From Vibrio variabilis (GTDB taxonomy: Bacteria > Pseudomonadota > Gammaproteobacteria > Enterobacterales > Vibrionaceae), in the NCBI RefSeq assembly GCF_003263785.1, contig NZ_JYJK01000046.1:17552-81551 (forward strand): 64,000 nucleotides of DNA, read 5' to 3'. The position numbers and the translations under genes are program-made. The notes below the pieces were generated by a model that searched no databases, was not told the DNA's origin, and saw nothing but the letters and a program-made list of their open reading frames with translations. This document shows, piece by piece, positions 33,570-44,503 of the stretch (position 1 is the first letter of the stretch; every line of letters begins with the position of its first letter).

Positions 33570-33590
33570 TTAACCCAGCAAAATATATGG

Positions 33591-34322
33591 TTATTTTTTA
33601 ACCCCAATTGCTTTTTCAACGGAGGTTAAAATGCCGCGCAATGTATTGATTTCCGAGGCTTCAGGACGTGTTCGACTAAACATTCTTCGCAGCTTATTCA
33701 TCACAAGACCCGGCTTATCCTTAGAGATAAACTGGGTATCCATGATGACTTTTTCAAGGTGTTGGTAGAATAATTCCAGCTCTTTATGGCGTGGATAATC
33801 GACTTCACTTGGCTCAGAGTACTGCTGAGCTTCTCGCTCTAAATGCGCGACTCTGACTTCATAGCTGAGTGTTTGCACCGCCATAGCAAGGTTGAGTGAG
33901 CTGTACTCTGGGTTCGCAGGAATACACGTATGATAATGACACAACTGTAGCTCGTCATTGGTTAATCCGGTGCGCTCGCGCCCAAACACCAGAGCGACTG
34001 TGTGCTTTTCGCCTTCAATCGCAAACTTCTTGCCGCACTCACGTGGCTCAATCATCGGCCAATCTAGAGTACGTGAGCGCGCACTTGAGCCGACGACTAA
34101 GCCGCAATCTTCTACCGCTTCTTCTAGAGTCGAAACGATTTTTGCGCCTAATGCTATATCACTCGCACCTGCTGCCAACGCAACCGCCTGTGAATCTACC
34201 TCACATTGAGGGTCAACAAGCACCATCTGGCTCAGTCCCATTACCTTCATCGCTCGAGCAGCCGAGCCGATATTTCCAGAATGAGAAGTCCCCACCAGGA
34301 CGATTTTTACGTTGTCTAGCAT
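33591..34322 (-). CDS. trmJ: tRNA (cytidine/uridine-2'-O-)-methyltransferase TrmJ
   Basis: TrmJ methylates the ribose at position 32 of several tRNAs. It is a SPOUT-class methyltransferase with [20 protein letters not shown] at the N-terminus, [13 protein letters not shown] and [16 protein letters not shown] forming the knot. A short C-terminal helical extension follows. The start is ATG 34322 ([11 protein letters not shown]). It lies directly upstream of iscR and may be co-transcribed with it. Its own upstream region has an IscR-like site. Confidence 0.95.
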   Translation of the reverse strand: MLDNVKIVLVGTSHSGNIGSAARAMKVMGLSQMVLVDPQCEVDSQAVALAAGASDIALGAKIVSTLEEAVEDCGLVVGSSARSRTLDWPMIEPRECGKKFAIEGEKHTVALVFGRERTGLTNDELQLCHYHTCIPANPEYSSLNLAMAVQTLSYEVRVAHLEREAQQYSEPSEVDYPRHKELELFYQHLEKVIMDTQFISKDKPGLVMNKLRRMFSRTRPEASEINTLRGILTSVEKAIGVKK

Positions 34323-34365
34323 TGTCACGTTGCACTCATTTTACACAATCGCAGAATGGTAACAT

Positions 34366-34390
34366 AAACTTGACTAAAGTAGTCAGGATC
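34366..34390. promoter_or_regulatory. Candidate IscR type 1 site between trmJ and suhB
   Basis: The core ACTTGACTAAAGTAGTCAGG matches the central part of the IscR type 1 consensus (GACT-N5-AGTC with proper flanks), about 20 of 25 positions by eye. It lies 44 bases upstream of trmJ and about 110 bases upstream of suhB. It would allow Fe-S status to affect trmJ and read-through into iscR. Assignment is inferred from similarity only. Confidence 0.55.
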
Positions 34391-34447
34391 TTTCTATTCA
34401 TAAAATTAACAGCACAAAAAATAACCACTTCCCTTTTGCTAAATCTT

Positions 34448-34456
34448 TGGTATACT
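34448..34456 (+). promoter_or_regulatory. Extended -10 promoter element of suhB
   Basis: TGGTATACT matches the extended -10 pattern TGnTATAMT and lies 44 bases before the suhB ATG. No convincing -35 box is at the right spacing, which is common for extended -10 promoters. Confidence 0.45.
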
Positions 34457-34499
34457 TCGCGCCGCTTTTTGTTCTTTAACATCCGTTGGGAAAATTCGT

Positions 34500-35303
34500 A
34501 TGCATCCAATGCTAAACATCGCTATACGCGCTGCGCGTAAAGCGGGCAACCATATTGCTAAATCACTAGAAAACACTGACAAGATTGAGTCAGTACAGAA
34601 AGGCACTAATGACTTCGTTACTAACGTAGACAAAGAAGCCGAAGCAATCATCATCAGCACTATCCAAGCTTCATACCCAGACCACAGCATCATTGCTGAA
34701 GAGGGTGGCCTAATTGAAGGTAAAGATAGCGACGTACAATGGATCATCGACCCACTGGATGGCACCACTAACTTCGTTCAAGGCATTCCTACTTTCTCTG
34801 TGTCTATTGCCGTTCGCATCAAAGGCAAAACAGAAGTAGCGTGTGTTTACGACCCAATGGCTAACGAGCTTTTCACTGCACAACGCGGTGCTGGCGCTCA
34901 GCTTAACAATGCACGTATCCGTGTAAAACAGCTTAAAGATATCAAAGGTACGGTTATCGGTACTGGCTTCCCATTCAAGCAGAAGCAACACTCTGAAAGC
35001 TACTTCAAAATCATGTCTTCAATGTTTGTTGAGTGCTCAGACTTCCGTCGAGCTGGCTCTGCAGCTCTAGACCTATGTTATGTTGCAGCGGGTCGTCTAG
35101 ACGGTTACTTCGAGCTTGGTCTAAAACCATGGGACATGGCGGCAGGCGAACTGATTGCTCGTGAAGCTGGTGCTATCGTCACTGACTTCTCTGGCGGTAC
35201 AGAGTACATGAAGTCTGGTAACGTTGTTGCTTCAAGCGCACGTGGCGTAAAAGCGATGTTAAAACACATCCGTGAAAACGGTAACGAAGCTATCCTTAAG
35301 TAA
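34500..35303 (+). CDS. suhB: Inositol-1-monophosphatase SuhB
   Basis: SuhB hydrolyses inositol monophosphate and in enterobacteria also acts in rRNA antitermination and ribosome assembly. The metal-binding motifs are present: EEGG near residue 67, DPLDGTTNF near 84-92, and KPWDMAAGELIAREAG near 216. Length is 267 residues and the frame is intact. It is transcribed divergently from trmJ and ends with a strong terminator. Confidence 0.97.
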   Translation: MHPMLNIAIRAARKAGNHIAKSLENTDKIESVQKGTNDFVTNVDKEAEAIIISTIQASYPDHSIIAEEGGLIEGKDSDVQWIIDPLDGTTNFVQGIPTFSVSIAVRIKGKTEVACVYDPMANELFTAQRGAGAQLNNARIRVKQLKDIKGTVIGTGFPFKQKQHSESYFKIMSSMFVECSDFRRAGSAALDLCYVAAGRLDGYFELGLKPWDMAAGELIAREAGAIVTDFSGGTEYMKSGNVVASSARGVKAMLKHIRENGNEAILK

Positions 35304-35362
35304 TTCTCTAGAGCTTAAGTAGTTCCGTAAAAAAAAGTACAGCCCGTCACAGCTGAATTTTA

Positions 35363-35391
35363 AAATCCCGACCTATGGTCGGGATTTTTTT
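35363..35391 (+). terminator. Terminator of suhB
   Basis: AAATCCCGACC and GGTCGGGATTT form a stem with a TAT loop followed by a T run, 60 bases past the stop codon. Confidence 0.93.
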
Positions 35392-35444
35392 GTTTGGCAC
35401 CTAGGTAATTTAGGTTTTGGCCAGTAGACCGATTATTGCAGGTC

Positions 35445-35472
35445 AAAAAAAGCCACTCTTTCGAGTGGCTTT
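35445..35472 (-). terminator. Terminator of the queA-tgt-yajC-secD-secF operon
   Basis: On the minus strand, AAAGCCACTC and GAGTGGCTTT form a stem with a short loop and a tail of seven T, 30 bases past the secF stop. Confidence 0.93.
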
Positions 35473-35501
35473 ATCAATGTCATCAAATCCAATAATCTGC
35501 C

Positions 35502-36449
35502 TTACGGCATCTCATCAAACTCAGCGCCTTCTTTTTCAATCTGTGGCGGCATTAGGTGCTCTTTCTGGATACCCAGTTTCAGAGCTAGCGCAGATGCAAC
35601 GTAGATAGAAGAGTAAGTACCGACTGTGATACCTAGTAGCAATGCTGTCGCAAAGCCGTGGATCATCGCACCACCTTGAGTGAATAGTGCGATAACTACG
35701 AACAAGGTAGTACCGGACGTAATCAAGGTACGGCTTAGTGTTTGCGTGATTGAGCTGTTCATGATGTCAGCTGGCTCACCCTTACGCATCTTGCGAAAGT
35801 TCTCACGGATACGGTCAAATACAACGATGGTATCGTTGAGTGAGTAACCAACAACCGTTAGAAGTGCTGCCACGATAGTCAAATCGACTTCAATCTGCAT
35901 CAGCGAGAAGATGCCCAGCGTGATGATAACGTCGTGCGCAAGCGCGAGTACCGCACCTGCAGCCAAACGCCATTCAAATCGCACCGATACGTAGATCAAG
36001 ATACAGATGAGCGACACAAGGATCGCAAGACCGCCCGCCTCTGTTAGTTCATCACCTACGTTTGGACCCACGAACTCGATACGACGCATTTCAACGTCTT
36101 CACCCGTGCCCAAGCGAATAGCATCGAGGATCTGATTACCCAGCGCCTCGGCTTGCATATCGTCACGAGGACGCAGACGAACCATAACATCACGAGCAGA
36201 ACCGAAGTTCTGTACCGTGGCATCGCCAAAGCCTTTTGCTTCCAACGCTGAACGGACTTCTTCAAGGTTTGCTGGCTGTTCAAAGCCTACCTCGATCAGT
36301 GTACCGCCTGTAAAGTCTAGACCCCAGTTCAACCACTTGGTCGACAGTGTAAAAATAGCTGCACCGATCATCACAATGGATAGAACGAACGCAACTTTTG
36401 ACCAACGCATAAAGTCGATCGTTTTGTCTGCTTTCATTATCTGAAACAT
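35502..36449 (-). CDS. secF: Protein translocase subunit SecF
   Basis: SecF works with SecD to pull exported proteins across the inner membrane using an ion gradient. Six membrane helices are expected. Recognisable segments are LNWGLDFTGGTLIEVGF in the first periplasmic region, VALLTVVGYSLNDTIVVFDRIREN and LITSGTTLFVVIALF. At 315 residues it is normal. The start at ATG 36449 has AAGGG six bases upstream. Nine bases separate it from secD. Confidence 0.97.
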   Translation of the reverse strand: MFQIMKADKTIDFMRWSKVAFVLSIVMIGAAIFTLSTKWLNWGLDFTGGTLIEVGFEQPANLEEVRSALEAKGFGDATVQNFGSARDVMVRLRPRDDMQAEALGNQILDAIRLGTGEDVEMRRIEFVGPNVGDELTEAGGLAILVSLICILIYVSVRFEWRLAAGAVLALAHDVIITLGIFSLMQIEVDLTIVAALLTVVGYSLNDTIVVFDRIRENFRKMRKGEPADIMNSSITQTLSRTLITSGTTLFVVIALFTQGGAMIHGFATALLLGITVGTYSSIYVASALALKLGIQKEHLMPPQIEKEGAEFDEMP

Positions 36450-36458
36450 AACTAACCC

Positions 36459-38314
36459 TTAGATCGACAGTTTGTTGATACGCTTACCGCCATAAACCAG
36501 GTTCACGAGACAACGTGTACCAATGATGGCTGTAAACATAGAAGTAATAATACCGATAGACAGTGTGACCGCGAAGCCTTTGATCGCACCTGTACCGACA
36601 GCAAATAGAATGATCGCTGTGATCAAGGTAGTGATGTTCGCATCGGCGATGGTACTGAATGCGTTAGCGTAGCCTTGGTGAATCGCTTGTTGAGGGTTAC
36701 GTCCCTCTTTAAGCTCTTCACGTATCCGCTCAAAGATCAGAACGTTCGCATCCACCGCCATACCCACGGTCAGTACAATACCTGCGATACCTGGCAGCGT
36801 CATGGTCGCACCTGGAATCATCGACATGACACCAACAATAAGAACGATGTTCGCCATCAGTGCCATATTGGCAAACAGGCCAAATCGACGGTAGTAAACC
36901 AGCGTAAATAGCATCACGGCAATCATACCTGTGATACACGCTTTAATACCCATATCGATGTTTTGCTGACCCATTGATGGGCCGATAGTACGTTCTTCAA
37001 CAATCGAAATCGGCGCAATCAGAGCACCTGCACGAAGCAGTAGTGCTAGGTTGTGCGCTTCAGCAGCAGAATCGATACCTGTGATACGGAAGTTACGACC
37101 AAGTGCAGACTGAATCGTCGCTTGGTTGATTACTTCTTCATGCTTATCAAGGATAACCTTGCCTTCTGGCGTGCGTTTACCGCTATCTTTGTATTCAGCG
37201 AAAACCGTTGCCATTAGCTTACCGATGTTCTGACGAGAGAACGCCGCCATCTTGTTACCACCTTCACTGTCTAGTGAGATGTTAACTTGTGGGCGACCAT
37301 ATTCGTCTGCGCTGCTGCTTGCATCAGTAATGCTCGCACCGCCTAAGATAACGCGCTTCTTAAGCACAACCGGACGACCGTCACGATCGAGCTTAATCTC
37401 GCTGCCCGCTGGTGCGCGACCACTTGCTGCCGCAGCTAAGTCAGCCGAGCTATCAACTTCACGGAATTCTAGTGTTGCTGTTGCGCCCAAAATTTCTTTC
37501 GCGCGCGCAGTGTCTTGAACACCCGGTAGCTCAACCACGATGCGACTCGCACCTTGACGCTGAACTAATGCTCCGCCACACCTAGTTCGTTTACACGATT
37601 ACGTAGGATAGTGATGTTCTGCTCAACCGCGTAGTTACGAATTTCTTGAAGGCGAGTTTCTTTGAATCGAGCGACCAAAGCAAAGCGGCCGTTTGAATCA
37701 GAGTCGAAAAAGTCCATATCTGGGTATTTGGCTTCCAGTACAGTCTTCGCCTCTGCAAGTTGCTCAGCATTACGTAGCAGTACTTCTACGCCATCTTTAC
37801 CCGCTGGGCGGATAGAACGATAACGGATGCGCTCTTCGCGAAGATCGCTTCTAAAGCCTTCTTCTTGCTGACCGACCAGTTTTTCCATCGCCGCATCCAT
37901 GTCAACTTCCATCAAGAAGTGAACACCACCACGAAGGTCAAGACCGAGTTTCATTGGCGCAGCGCCAATAGATTCAAGCCAATCAGGAGTAGCTGGAGCA
38001 AGGTTAAGTGCAACGATTGAATCTTTGCCTAACGCTTCACTGATGATATCACGGGCACTTATCTGAGTATCAGTGTCAGTAAAACGAACGAGAATGGAGC
38101 CATTTTCTAGAGCAATGGACTTACGAGAGAGTTGCTCTTCATCAAGAGCTTTAGTGACAGTATCCAGCGTCGACATATCAACAGAGGCGCCACGCGCCCC
38201 TGTAATTTGAATAGCCGGATCTTCACCGTATAGATTGGGAAGTGCGTATAACGCCGCTGCCGCAATGGCGAATATCACCATTAGGTACTTCCACAAAGGG
38301 TAACGATTTAGCAC
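36459..38314 (-). CDS. secD: Protein translocase subunit SecD (frameshifted)
   Basis: SecD is the larger SecDF partner, with a big periplasmic domain and six membrane helices. The GTG start at 38314 ([15 protein letters not shown]) matches E. coli. The P1 domain includes [20 protein letters not shown]. The membrane part includes [23 protein letters not shown]. The frame breaks near 37570: GCGGAGCATTAG should be GCGGAGCCATTAG, giving [21 protein letters not shown]. With one C restored the product is 618 residues. SecD is essential or nearly so in related bacteria, so the break is most likely a sequencing error. Confidence 0.96.
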
Positions 38315-38334
38315 AGCGAGATCCTATAGCTGTT

Positions 38335-38664
38335 TTATAGAGACTTCAGCGTACCTTTTGGTAGCACTGCAGTAACGAAGTCTTTCTTGATAACTACTTC
38401 ATTGTTGTCGTTTAGTGCGATAGCAATGTAGTCGTTGTCTTCAGCGATTTTAGTAATTTTACCAATTAGACCGCCGTTAGTTAGGACTTCGTCGCCCTTA
38501 CCCATAGAAGCCATTAGGTTTTTGTGCTCTTTTGCACGTTTAGCTTGTGGGCGGTAAATCATGAAGTAAAAAATGACCGCGAACATGCCTAGCATGATTA
38601 GCATTTCGAAACCGCCACCTTGTGGTGCTGCTTCAGCTGCGTGAGCTGCAGAGATCAAACTCAT
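38335..38664 (-). CDS. yajC: Preprotein translocase accessory subunit YajC
   Basis: YajC is a small single-pass membrane protein that binds SecDF. One membrane helix (about residues 20-40: MLIMLGMFAVIFYFMIYRPQ) is followed by a basic stretch and an SH3-like cytoplasmic part (GDEVLTNGGLIGKITKI). Length is 109 residues. It lies between tgt and secD, 20 bases from secD. Confidence 0.97.
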   Translation of the reverse strand: MSLISAAHAAEAAPQGGGFEMLIMLGMFAVIFYFMIYRPQAKRAKEHKNLMASMGKGDEVLTNGGLIGKITKIAEDNDYIAIALNDNNEVVIKKDFVTAVLPKGTLKSL

Positions 38665-38833
38665 CGGAGAACATCCTCTTTAATGTAAATACATATCCAA
38701 AATTGGGCTATCCCCCTATCTTTTCAAGAAGCAAACGGTAACTCAATGTTTCTTATTCGCTTAGAGGCACAAAAAGTGTGACCCAGAGCTAGGATTTGTT
38801 ACCTATTGCAGGGATAGCCGACTATTTAGCCAA

Positions 38834-39978
<1,145 letters not shown>

Positions 39979-40061
39979 GAAGCCTCCAAATTGCCAGAGA
40001 CACAGTCTGACTCAATCTTAAAACGCACTAACAAGCGTAGCTTGCCGCACTTAGATCCGCC

Positions 40062-40084
40062 CGCCTAACACAACTCGTTAGGCG
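40062..40084. repeat. Palindrome with attC-like core boxes between queA and tgt
   Basis: CGCCTAAC and GTTAGGCG are perfect reverse complements separated by seven bases. They contain the sequences GCCTAAC and GTTAGGC that define the outer boxes of integron attC sites. The preceding GCCCGCCTAA also resembles an end of Vibrio cholerae repeats as I recall them. A full attC needs inner boxes and more spacing, which are not seen. A second small hairpin, CAAGC-GTA-GCTTG, lies 20 bases away. It may be an unrelated operon hairpin. Confidence 0.4.
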
Positions 40085-40161
40085 AAAGGTTTTGGTGTTC
40101 CCTACCGTATTCCACTGAGTCCTTGAGTGAAATAAAAACTGTCGCTCACTACAGACGTCAA

Positions 40162-41213
40162 CTACGCCGTCTTCTTAGTAATGAACATCGCATCACCGTA
40201 GCTAAAGAAGCGATATTTTTGCTCTACTGCATGCTTATAGGCATTCATGACATTGTCATAGCCTGCAAACGCACTCACCAGCATGATCAGCGTTGATTCT
40301 GGCAGGTGGAAGTTGGTCACGAGACAATCCACCAGCTGATACTCATAACCTGGGAAGATGAAAATTTCGGTATCACCAAAGAAAGGCACCAGCTCGGTAC
40401 CATTTTTCAGTGCATCTTGCGCAGCACTCTCCAGTGAGCGCACTGAGGTGGTACCCACTGCAATGATGCGGCCGCCGTTCGCTTTAGTCTCTGCAATCGC
40501 ATCCACCACGTCTTGAGGTACTTCCACGTACTCTGCATGCATATGGTGGTCATGAATATTTTCAACGCGAACTGGCTGGAATGTGCCAGCACCAACGTGC
40601 AGCGTCACATACGCAAAGTTGGCACCTTTCGCTTTGATCTGCTCGAGAACACTGTCATCAAAGTGAAGACCAGCAGTAGGCGCCGCAACTGCGCCTGGCT
40701 TTTCGTTATAAACCGTTTGGTAGCGCTCTTTATCTGCATCTTCATCTGGACGATCGATGTAAGGCGGCAGTGGCATGTGACCCACATCATTTAGGATCTC
40801 AAGCACTGTCTTGTCTGACTGCATTTCAATTTCAAACAATGCATCGTGACGCGCCGTCATGATCGCTTGATATTCGTCGTTTTCACCCAAGAATAACTCG
40901 GTACCTGGCTTTGGTGATTTTGAACAACGTACGTGGGCAAGAACGCGCTTGTCATCAAGCATACGCTCTACCAGTACTTCTAGCTTACCGCCAGAGGCTT
41001 TGCGACCGAACATACGTGCCGGGATAACACGCGTGTTGTTGAACACAAGAAGGTCACCAGGCTGAACTTGGCTGACGATATCGGTGAAGTTTCCATCTAC
41101 AACTTCACCCGTGTTACCGGTCAATTGAAGCAGTCGCTTGAGCTACGCTCCGCCTTTGGGTAACGAGCAATCAGCTCATCAGGTAATTCGAAGTGAAAAT
41201 CTGAAACTTGCAT
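40162..41213 (-). CDS. queA: S-adenosylmethionine:tRNA ribosyltransferase-isomerase (frameshifted)
   Basis: QueA transfers the ribosyl part of SAM to preQ1 in tRNA to make epoxyqueuosine. The start is ATG 41213 ([19 protein letters not shown]). Typical segments are [40 protein letters not shown] and [17 protein letters not shown]. The frame breaks near 41135: TCAAGCGACTG should be TCAAGCCGACTG, giving [20 protein letters not shown]. One restored C gives 350 residues. It is the first gene of the operon. The next steps of queuosine synthesis (tgt) lie downstream. Confidence 0.95.
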
Positions 41214-41468
41214 AACACCAATCTTCTCTATTAAGCGACTAAAACGGCGAAAAAATTCGCAGCCGCATAGTATAAAGTGACCCGTTGGAATAGCAAGCTG
41301 AACCGACGTTTGTGACCAGTTATCCCGTGATTTACCAAGCGCCATTTAAACCACTTTGTCAATAGGGATATTTTGTGAGTTGAACGTCAAAAAACGATGT
41401 TAATCTCAGATTTAATCAGTGAAAAAATCTATAGTTAAAGTACACAAACAGCACGAGTTGGAGGCCAT

Positions 41469-41939
41469 ATGATTAAGGTCCAAGATATGATGACTCGCAA
41501 CCCTCACACCCTATTGCGGTCTCACTCACTAGCCGACGCTAAACACATGATGGAAGCGCTCGATATTCGCCATATTCCCATCGTCGATGCCGAACGTCAT
41601 CTGCTAGGCATTGTTTCACAACGTGACGTTCTCGCGGCGCAAGAATCTATCTTGCAGAAAATACCCAGCGATCAGTCTTATACTCTGTCGACACCACTTA
41701 GCGAAGTCATGCGCACTAACATTATGACCGCAGAACCGCGAGCGGGTTTGAAAGAAAGCGCTCTATATATGCAAAAACATAAGGTCGGTTGCTTACCTGT
41801 AGTACATAACAAACAACTGGTCGGCATTATCACTGACAGTGACTTTGTCGCGATTGCAATCAACCTATTGGAGCTGCAAGAAGATAGCGAACCAGAAGAG
41901 CTTCAATCCGAAGGTGATAGCGAAAGCGTCAGCCTGTAG
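41469..41939 (+). CDS. Tandem CBS-domain protein
   Basis: The 156-residue cytosolic protein consists of two CBS domains (about residues 1-60 and 72-135) and an acidic tail (ELQEDSEPEELQSEGDSESVSL). The pair should fold into one Bateman module that binds an adenine nucleotide or similar ligand. No catalytic domain is attached. GGAGG lies five bases before the ATG. It is divergent from queA and followed by a long non-coding stretch. The function is unknown. Confidence 0.88.
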   Translation: MIKVQDMMTRNPHTLLRSHSLADAKHMMEALDIRHIPIVDAERHLLGIVSQRDVLAAQESILQKIPSDQSYTLSTPLSEVMRTNIMTAEPRAGLKESALYMQKHKVGCLPVVHNKQLVGIITDSDFVAIAINLLELQEDSEPEELQSEGDSESVSL

Positions 41940-42547
41940 GCATGGCGTAGCGTTAGGATAAACGTAGAAAAAAGAAGCGGCTGACGCCGCTCAAATCTAC
42001 CGACATTCTGTGGTCTTATTTGACCACGAGGGGCAGTGCTCAAAACAGGTTTAGTATCAGTTTTCATTTGTAGCTTTTAAACAACAGGTGATGAGCTGTT
42101 GTTTTGCCAGCCAAGCAAATTAGCCTACCAACTCTTTGATGGCTCAGTATACAAAGTGCTGATTTCTTATTGCCTTAAAAACCTCAAAACCGTCTGTTTA
42201 CATTACCGCAACCCACTTTAGAGTTACAACTCCAAAGTGGCTATTTTTACGAATTCGATAGTTTCCTCTTTCCGTATCAAGGACACTATTTCTAGCCATT
42301 TTCGTTGTGAGTTACGTAAATTAATTTCAGAAACGAACATTGTGACATGTTGAATGTTTAAATCAGCCAACGTCGCGAGCCCTCCTCTCCACTTAGTTAG
42401 ACTAGCATCGACAAAGCTGACAATACTTTTTCAAAATGTCACAGTGTAAAATTTACATGGTCAAGCCACTGAAATGATTGAAAACTAATTCAACATCTCC
42501 ATGATTCACTGACCGAAAATAATTTGAATTTCCAGTAATAAATACTA
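41940..42547. other. Non-coding stretch with several hairpins
   Basis: No gene is visible in about 600 bases between the CBS gene and oxyR. The first half can form four hairpins on the plus strand: AGCGGC-TGAC-GCCGCT (41976-41991), GTGGTC-N6-GACCAC (42010-42027), AAACAACAG-N8-CTGTTGTTT (42079-42104) and CCACTTTAGAGT-TACA-ACTCCAAAGTGG followed by CTATTTTT (42213-42248). The last looks like a terminator. A small RNA is possible but unproven. The second half is AT-rich with nothing I can support. Confidence 0.4.
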
Positions 42548-42548
42548 A

Positions 42549-42574
42549 AAAAGGCACCTAAAATGGTGCCTTTC
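42549..42574 (-). terminator. Terminator of oxyR
   Basis: On the minus strand, AAAGGCACCA and TAGGTGCCTTTTTT form a hairpin with a T tail, 35 bases past the oxyR stop. Confidence 0.92.
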
Positions 42575-42609
42575 ACTAGTACAATTTCGGTCGTTTCTTG
42601 GAAAACGGG

Positions 42610-43514
42610 CTATAGCAACTCAGAAACCACATCAGCAAGCTGTAAAAACGAATCACGTCTTGATGAACTTGGTCGCCATACCAAGCCAATATCACGATGC
42701 GCCTGTTGGCCAGGTGGCTCAATCACAATCAAGTTTTGATTTTCAAGCAAACCGTGCTCAATCGCCATTTGTGGAATGAACGTGGTTCCCAAACCGTTTG
42801 CCACCATCTGTACCAAGGTATGTAAACTCGTGGCGCTAAATGGGTTGATCTTCTCTTTTTCAGTGAGCTTACACGCCGACACTGCGTGCTCAGTCAGACA
42901 GTGCTCGTTTTCTAACAAGAAGACCGACTCATCGGGTAAATCATCATATTTGATTGGTACTCGAATACTGTCGGCTTGATTACGGCTAATGACCATCTTA
43001 AATGGGTCGTGACCAACAATGCAGCTTTCCATCGAACCGATATCCATTGGCAGCGCAAGAATCAGCACGTCTAGTTCACCATGCGCAGCGCCGCCAGCAA
43101 ATTCGCGGTGGTATCTTCTCTTAACAGTAAGTTGAGCTGCGGATAACGGGCATTGATCTCCTGTACCAGATCACACAACAAGAAAGGCGCGATCGTTGGA
43201 ATACAGCCGAGTTTTAACTGACCCTGCATCACGTCACCTTGGCAAAGATTACCCAGCTCAATCAGATCCTGACCTTTAGCTAGCAGCTCACGGCCTTGAG
43301 ACACCACCATCTCGCCAGCTTGGGTAAAGACTAATGGGCTTTTCTTGTCTTTCTTTTCATAGAGAGGACAACCGATAAGCTCTTCAAGATTTTGAATGCC
43401 CTTACTCAAGGTCGATTGACTGACAAAACAGCGCTCAGCTGCCTCGCTAAAGTGTCGGGTTTCGTGAAGTGTAACCAGGTAATGAAGCTGCTTTAAACTT
43501 GGCCATTTATTCAT
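42610..43514 (-). CDS. oxyR: LysR-type peroxide sensor OxyR (frameshifted)
   Basis: OxyR senses hydrogen peroxide through a disulfide and activates antioxidant genes. The N-terminal helix-turn-helix reads HFSEAAERCFVSQSTLSKGIQNLEE. The effector domain has the redox pair in HCLTEHAVSAC, whose two Cys are nine residues apart like Cys199 and Cys208 of E. coli OxyR. The start is ATG 43514 (MNKWPSLKQLHYL). The frame breaks near 43083: CTGCGCATGGTG should be CTGCGCCATGGTG, giving LRHGELDVLILALP. One restored C gives 301 residues. It is divergent from prxA, its likely target. Confidence 0.93.
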
Positions 43515-43582
43515 TTCAACTGCCTGTTTTTGAACCAATATCAAAAAAGGAAATCGACCGTATGGCTTCATCGCTTTTTTCG

Positions 43583-43597
43583 ATGGAATTAATCTAT
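43583..43597. promoter_or_regulatory. Possible OxyR half-site
   Basis: ATGG-N7-CTAT resembles one half of the OxyR pattern (ATAG-N7-CTAT) and lies in the oxyR-prxA divergent region. The partner half at the expected spacing is weak. Only the context gives it weight. Confidence 0.3.
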
Positions 43598-43702
43598 TAT
43601 TTTCGCTTTTTTCAATACTACAATGTGTACTATAGTTTGTCTCGCACAAACACGGACCAAACCAAAATGGTTTGAAATTATCCCTATTTAGGAGCAAAAA
43701 AA

Positions 43703-44311
43703 ATGGTACTAGTTGGTCGTCAAGCCCCAGACTTTACTGCAGCAGCTGTTTTAGGTAACGGTGACATCGTTGAGAACTTCAACTTCGCTGAGTTCACTAA
43801 AGGTAAGAAAGCGGTTGTTTTCTTCTACCCACTAGACTTCACTTTCGTTTGCCCATCTGAGCTAATTGCATTCGACAACCGTCTAGCTGATTTCCAAGCT
43901 AAAGGTTGTGAAGTTATCGGTATCTCTATCGATTCTCAGTTCTCTCACAACGCATGGCGTAACACTGCTATCGAAGATGGCGGTATCGGTCAAGTGAAAT
44001 ACCCTCTAGTTGCTGACGTTAAGCACGAAATCTGCAAAGCGTACGATGTTGAGCACCCAGAAGCAGGTGTTGCTTTCCGCGGTTCTTTCCTAATCGACGA
44101 AGACGGTATTGTACGTCACCAAGTAGTTAACGACCTACCACTAGGTCGCAACATCGACGAAATGCTACGCATGGTTGACGCTCTTAACTTCCACCAGAAG
44201 CACGGCGAAGTTTGTCCTGCTCAGTGGGAAGAAGGCAAAGCAGGTATGGACGCATCTCCAAAAGGCGTTGCAGCGTTCCTATCTGAGCACGCAGAAGACC
44301 TATCTAAGTAA
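43703..44311 (+). CDS. prxA: Typical 2-Cys peroxiredoxin
   Basis: This cytosolic enzyme reduces hydrogen peroxide and organic peroxides. The peroxidatic Cys50 is in FTFVCPSE and the resolving Cys171 in GEVCPAQW. A GGIG motif (93-96) is present, but the C-terminal YF motif linked to over-oxidation sensitivity in eukaryotic enzymes is not. Length is 202 residues. TAGGAGC precedes the ATG. No ahpF lies nearby, so electrons probably come from thioredoxin or a distant reductase. The oxyR neighbour implies peroxide induction. Confidence 0.95.
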   Translation: MVLVGRQAPDFTAAAVLGNGDIVENFNFAEFTKGKKAVVFFYPLDFTFVCPSELIAFDNRLADFQAKGCEVIGISIDSQFSHNAWRNTAIEDGGIGQVKYPLVADVKHEICKAYDVEHPEAGVAFRGSFLIDEDGIVRHQVVNDLPLGRNIDEMLRMVDALNFHQKHGEVCPAQWEEGKAGMDASPKGVAAFLSEHAEDLSK

Positions 44312-44415
44312 TTCGACCCTTCACCCTGCGCTCAAACCAGGGTTGATGGTTGGACAAATATAAAGCGAAAAACGCACGCCAATCATTGAAGAAGAAACGA
44401 GTTAGCCCAAAAACG

Positions 44416-44447
44416 AAGCCCGAGTCACCGACTCGGGCTTTTTTTAT
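44416..44447 (+). terminator. Terminator of prxA
   Basis: AGCCCGAGT and ACTCGGGCT form a stem with a CACCG loop followed by seven T. Confidence 0.94.
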
Positions 44448-44503
44448 TTTCAGATTTCCTGGTCAGCGATATATTGATAGTAGTCTTTCTATTGAGAATT
44501 ATA

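Noticed and set aside
40062..40084. A complete integron attC site with a cassette
   Set aside because: Inner boxes, proper spacing and a cassette gene are all lacking; only the outer-box palindrome remains, so it is listed as a weak repeat.
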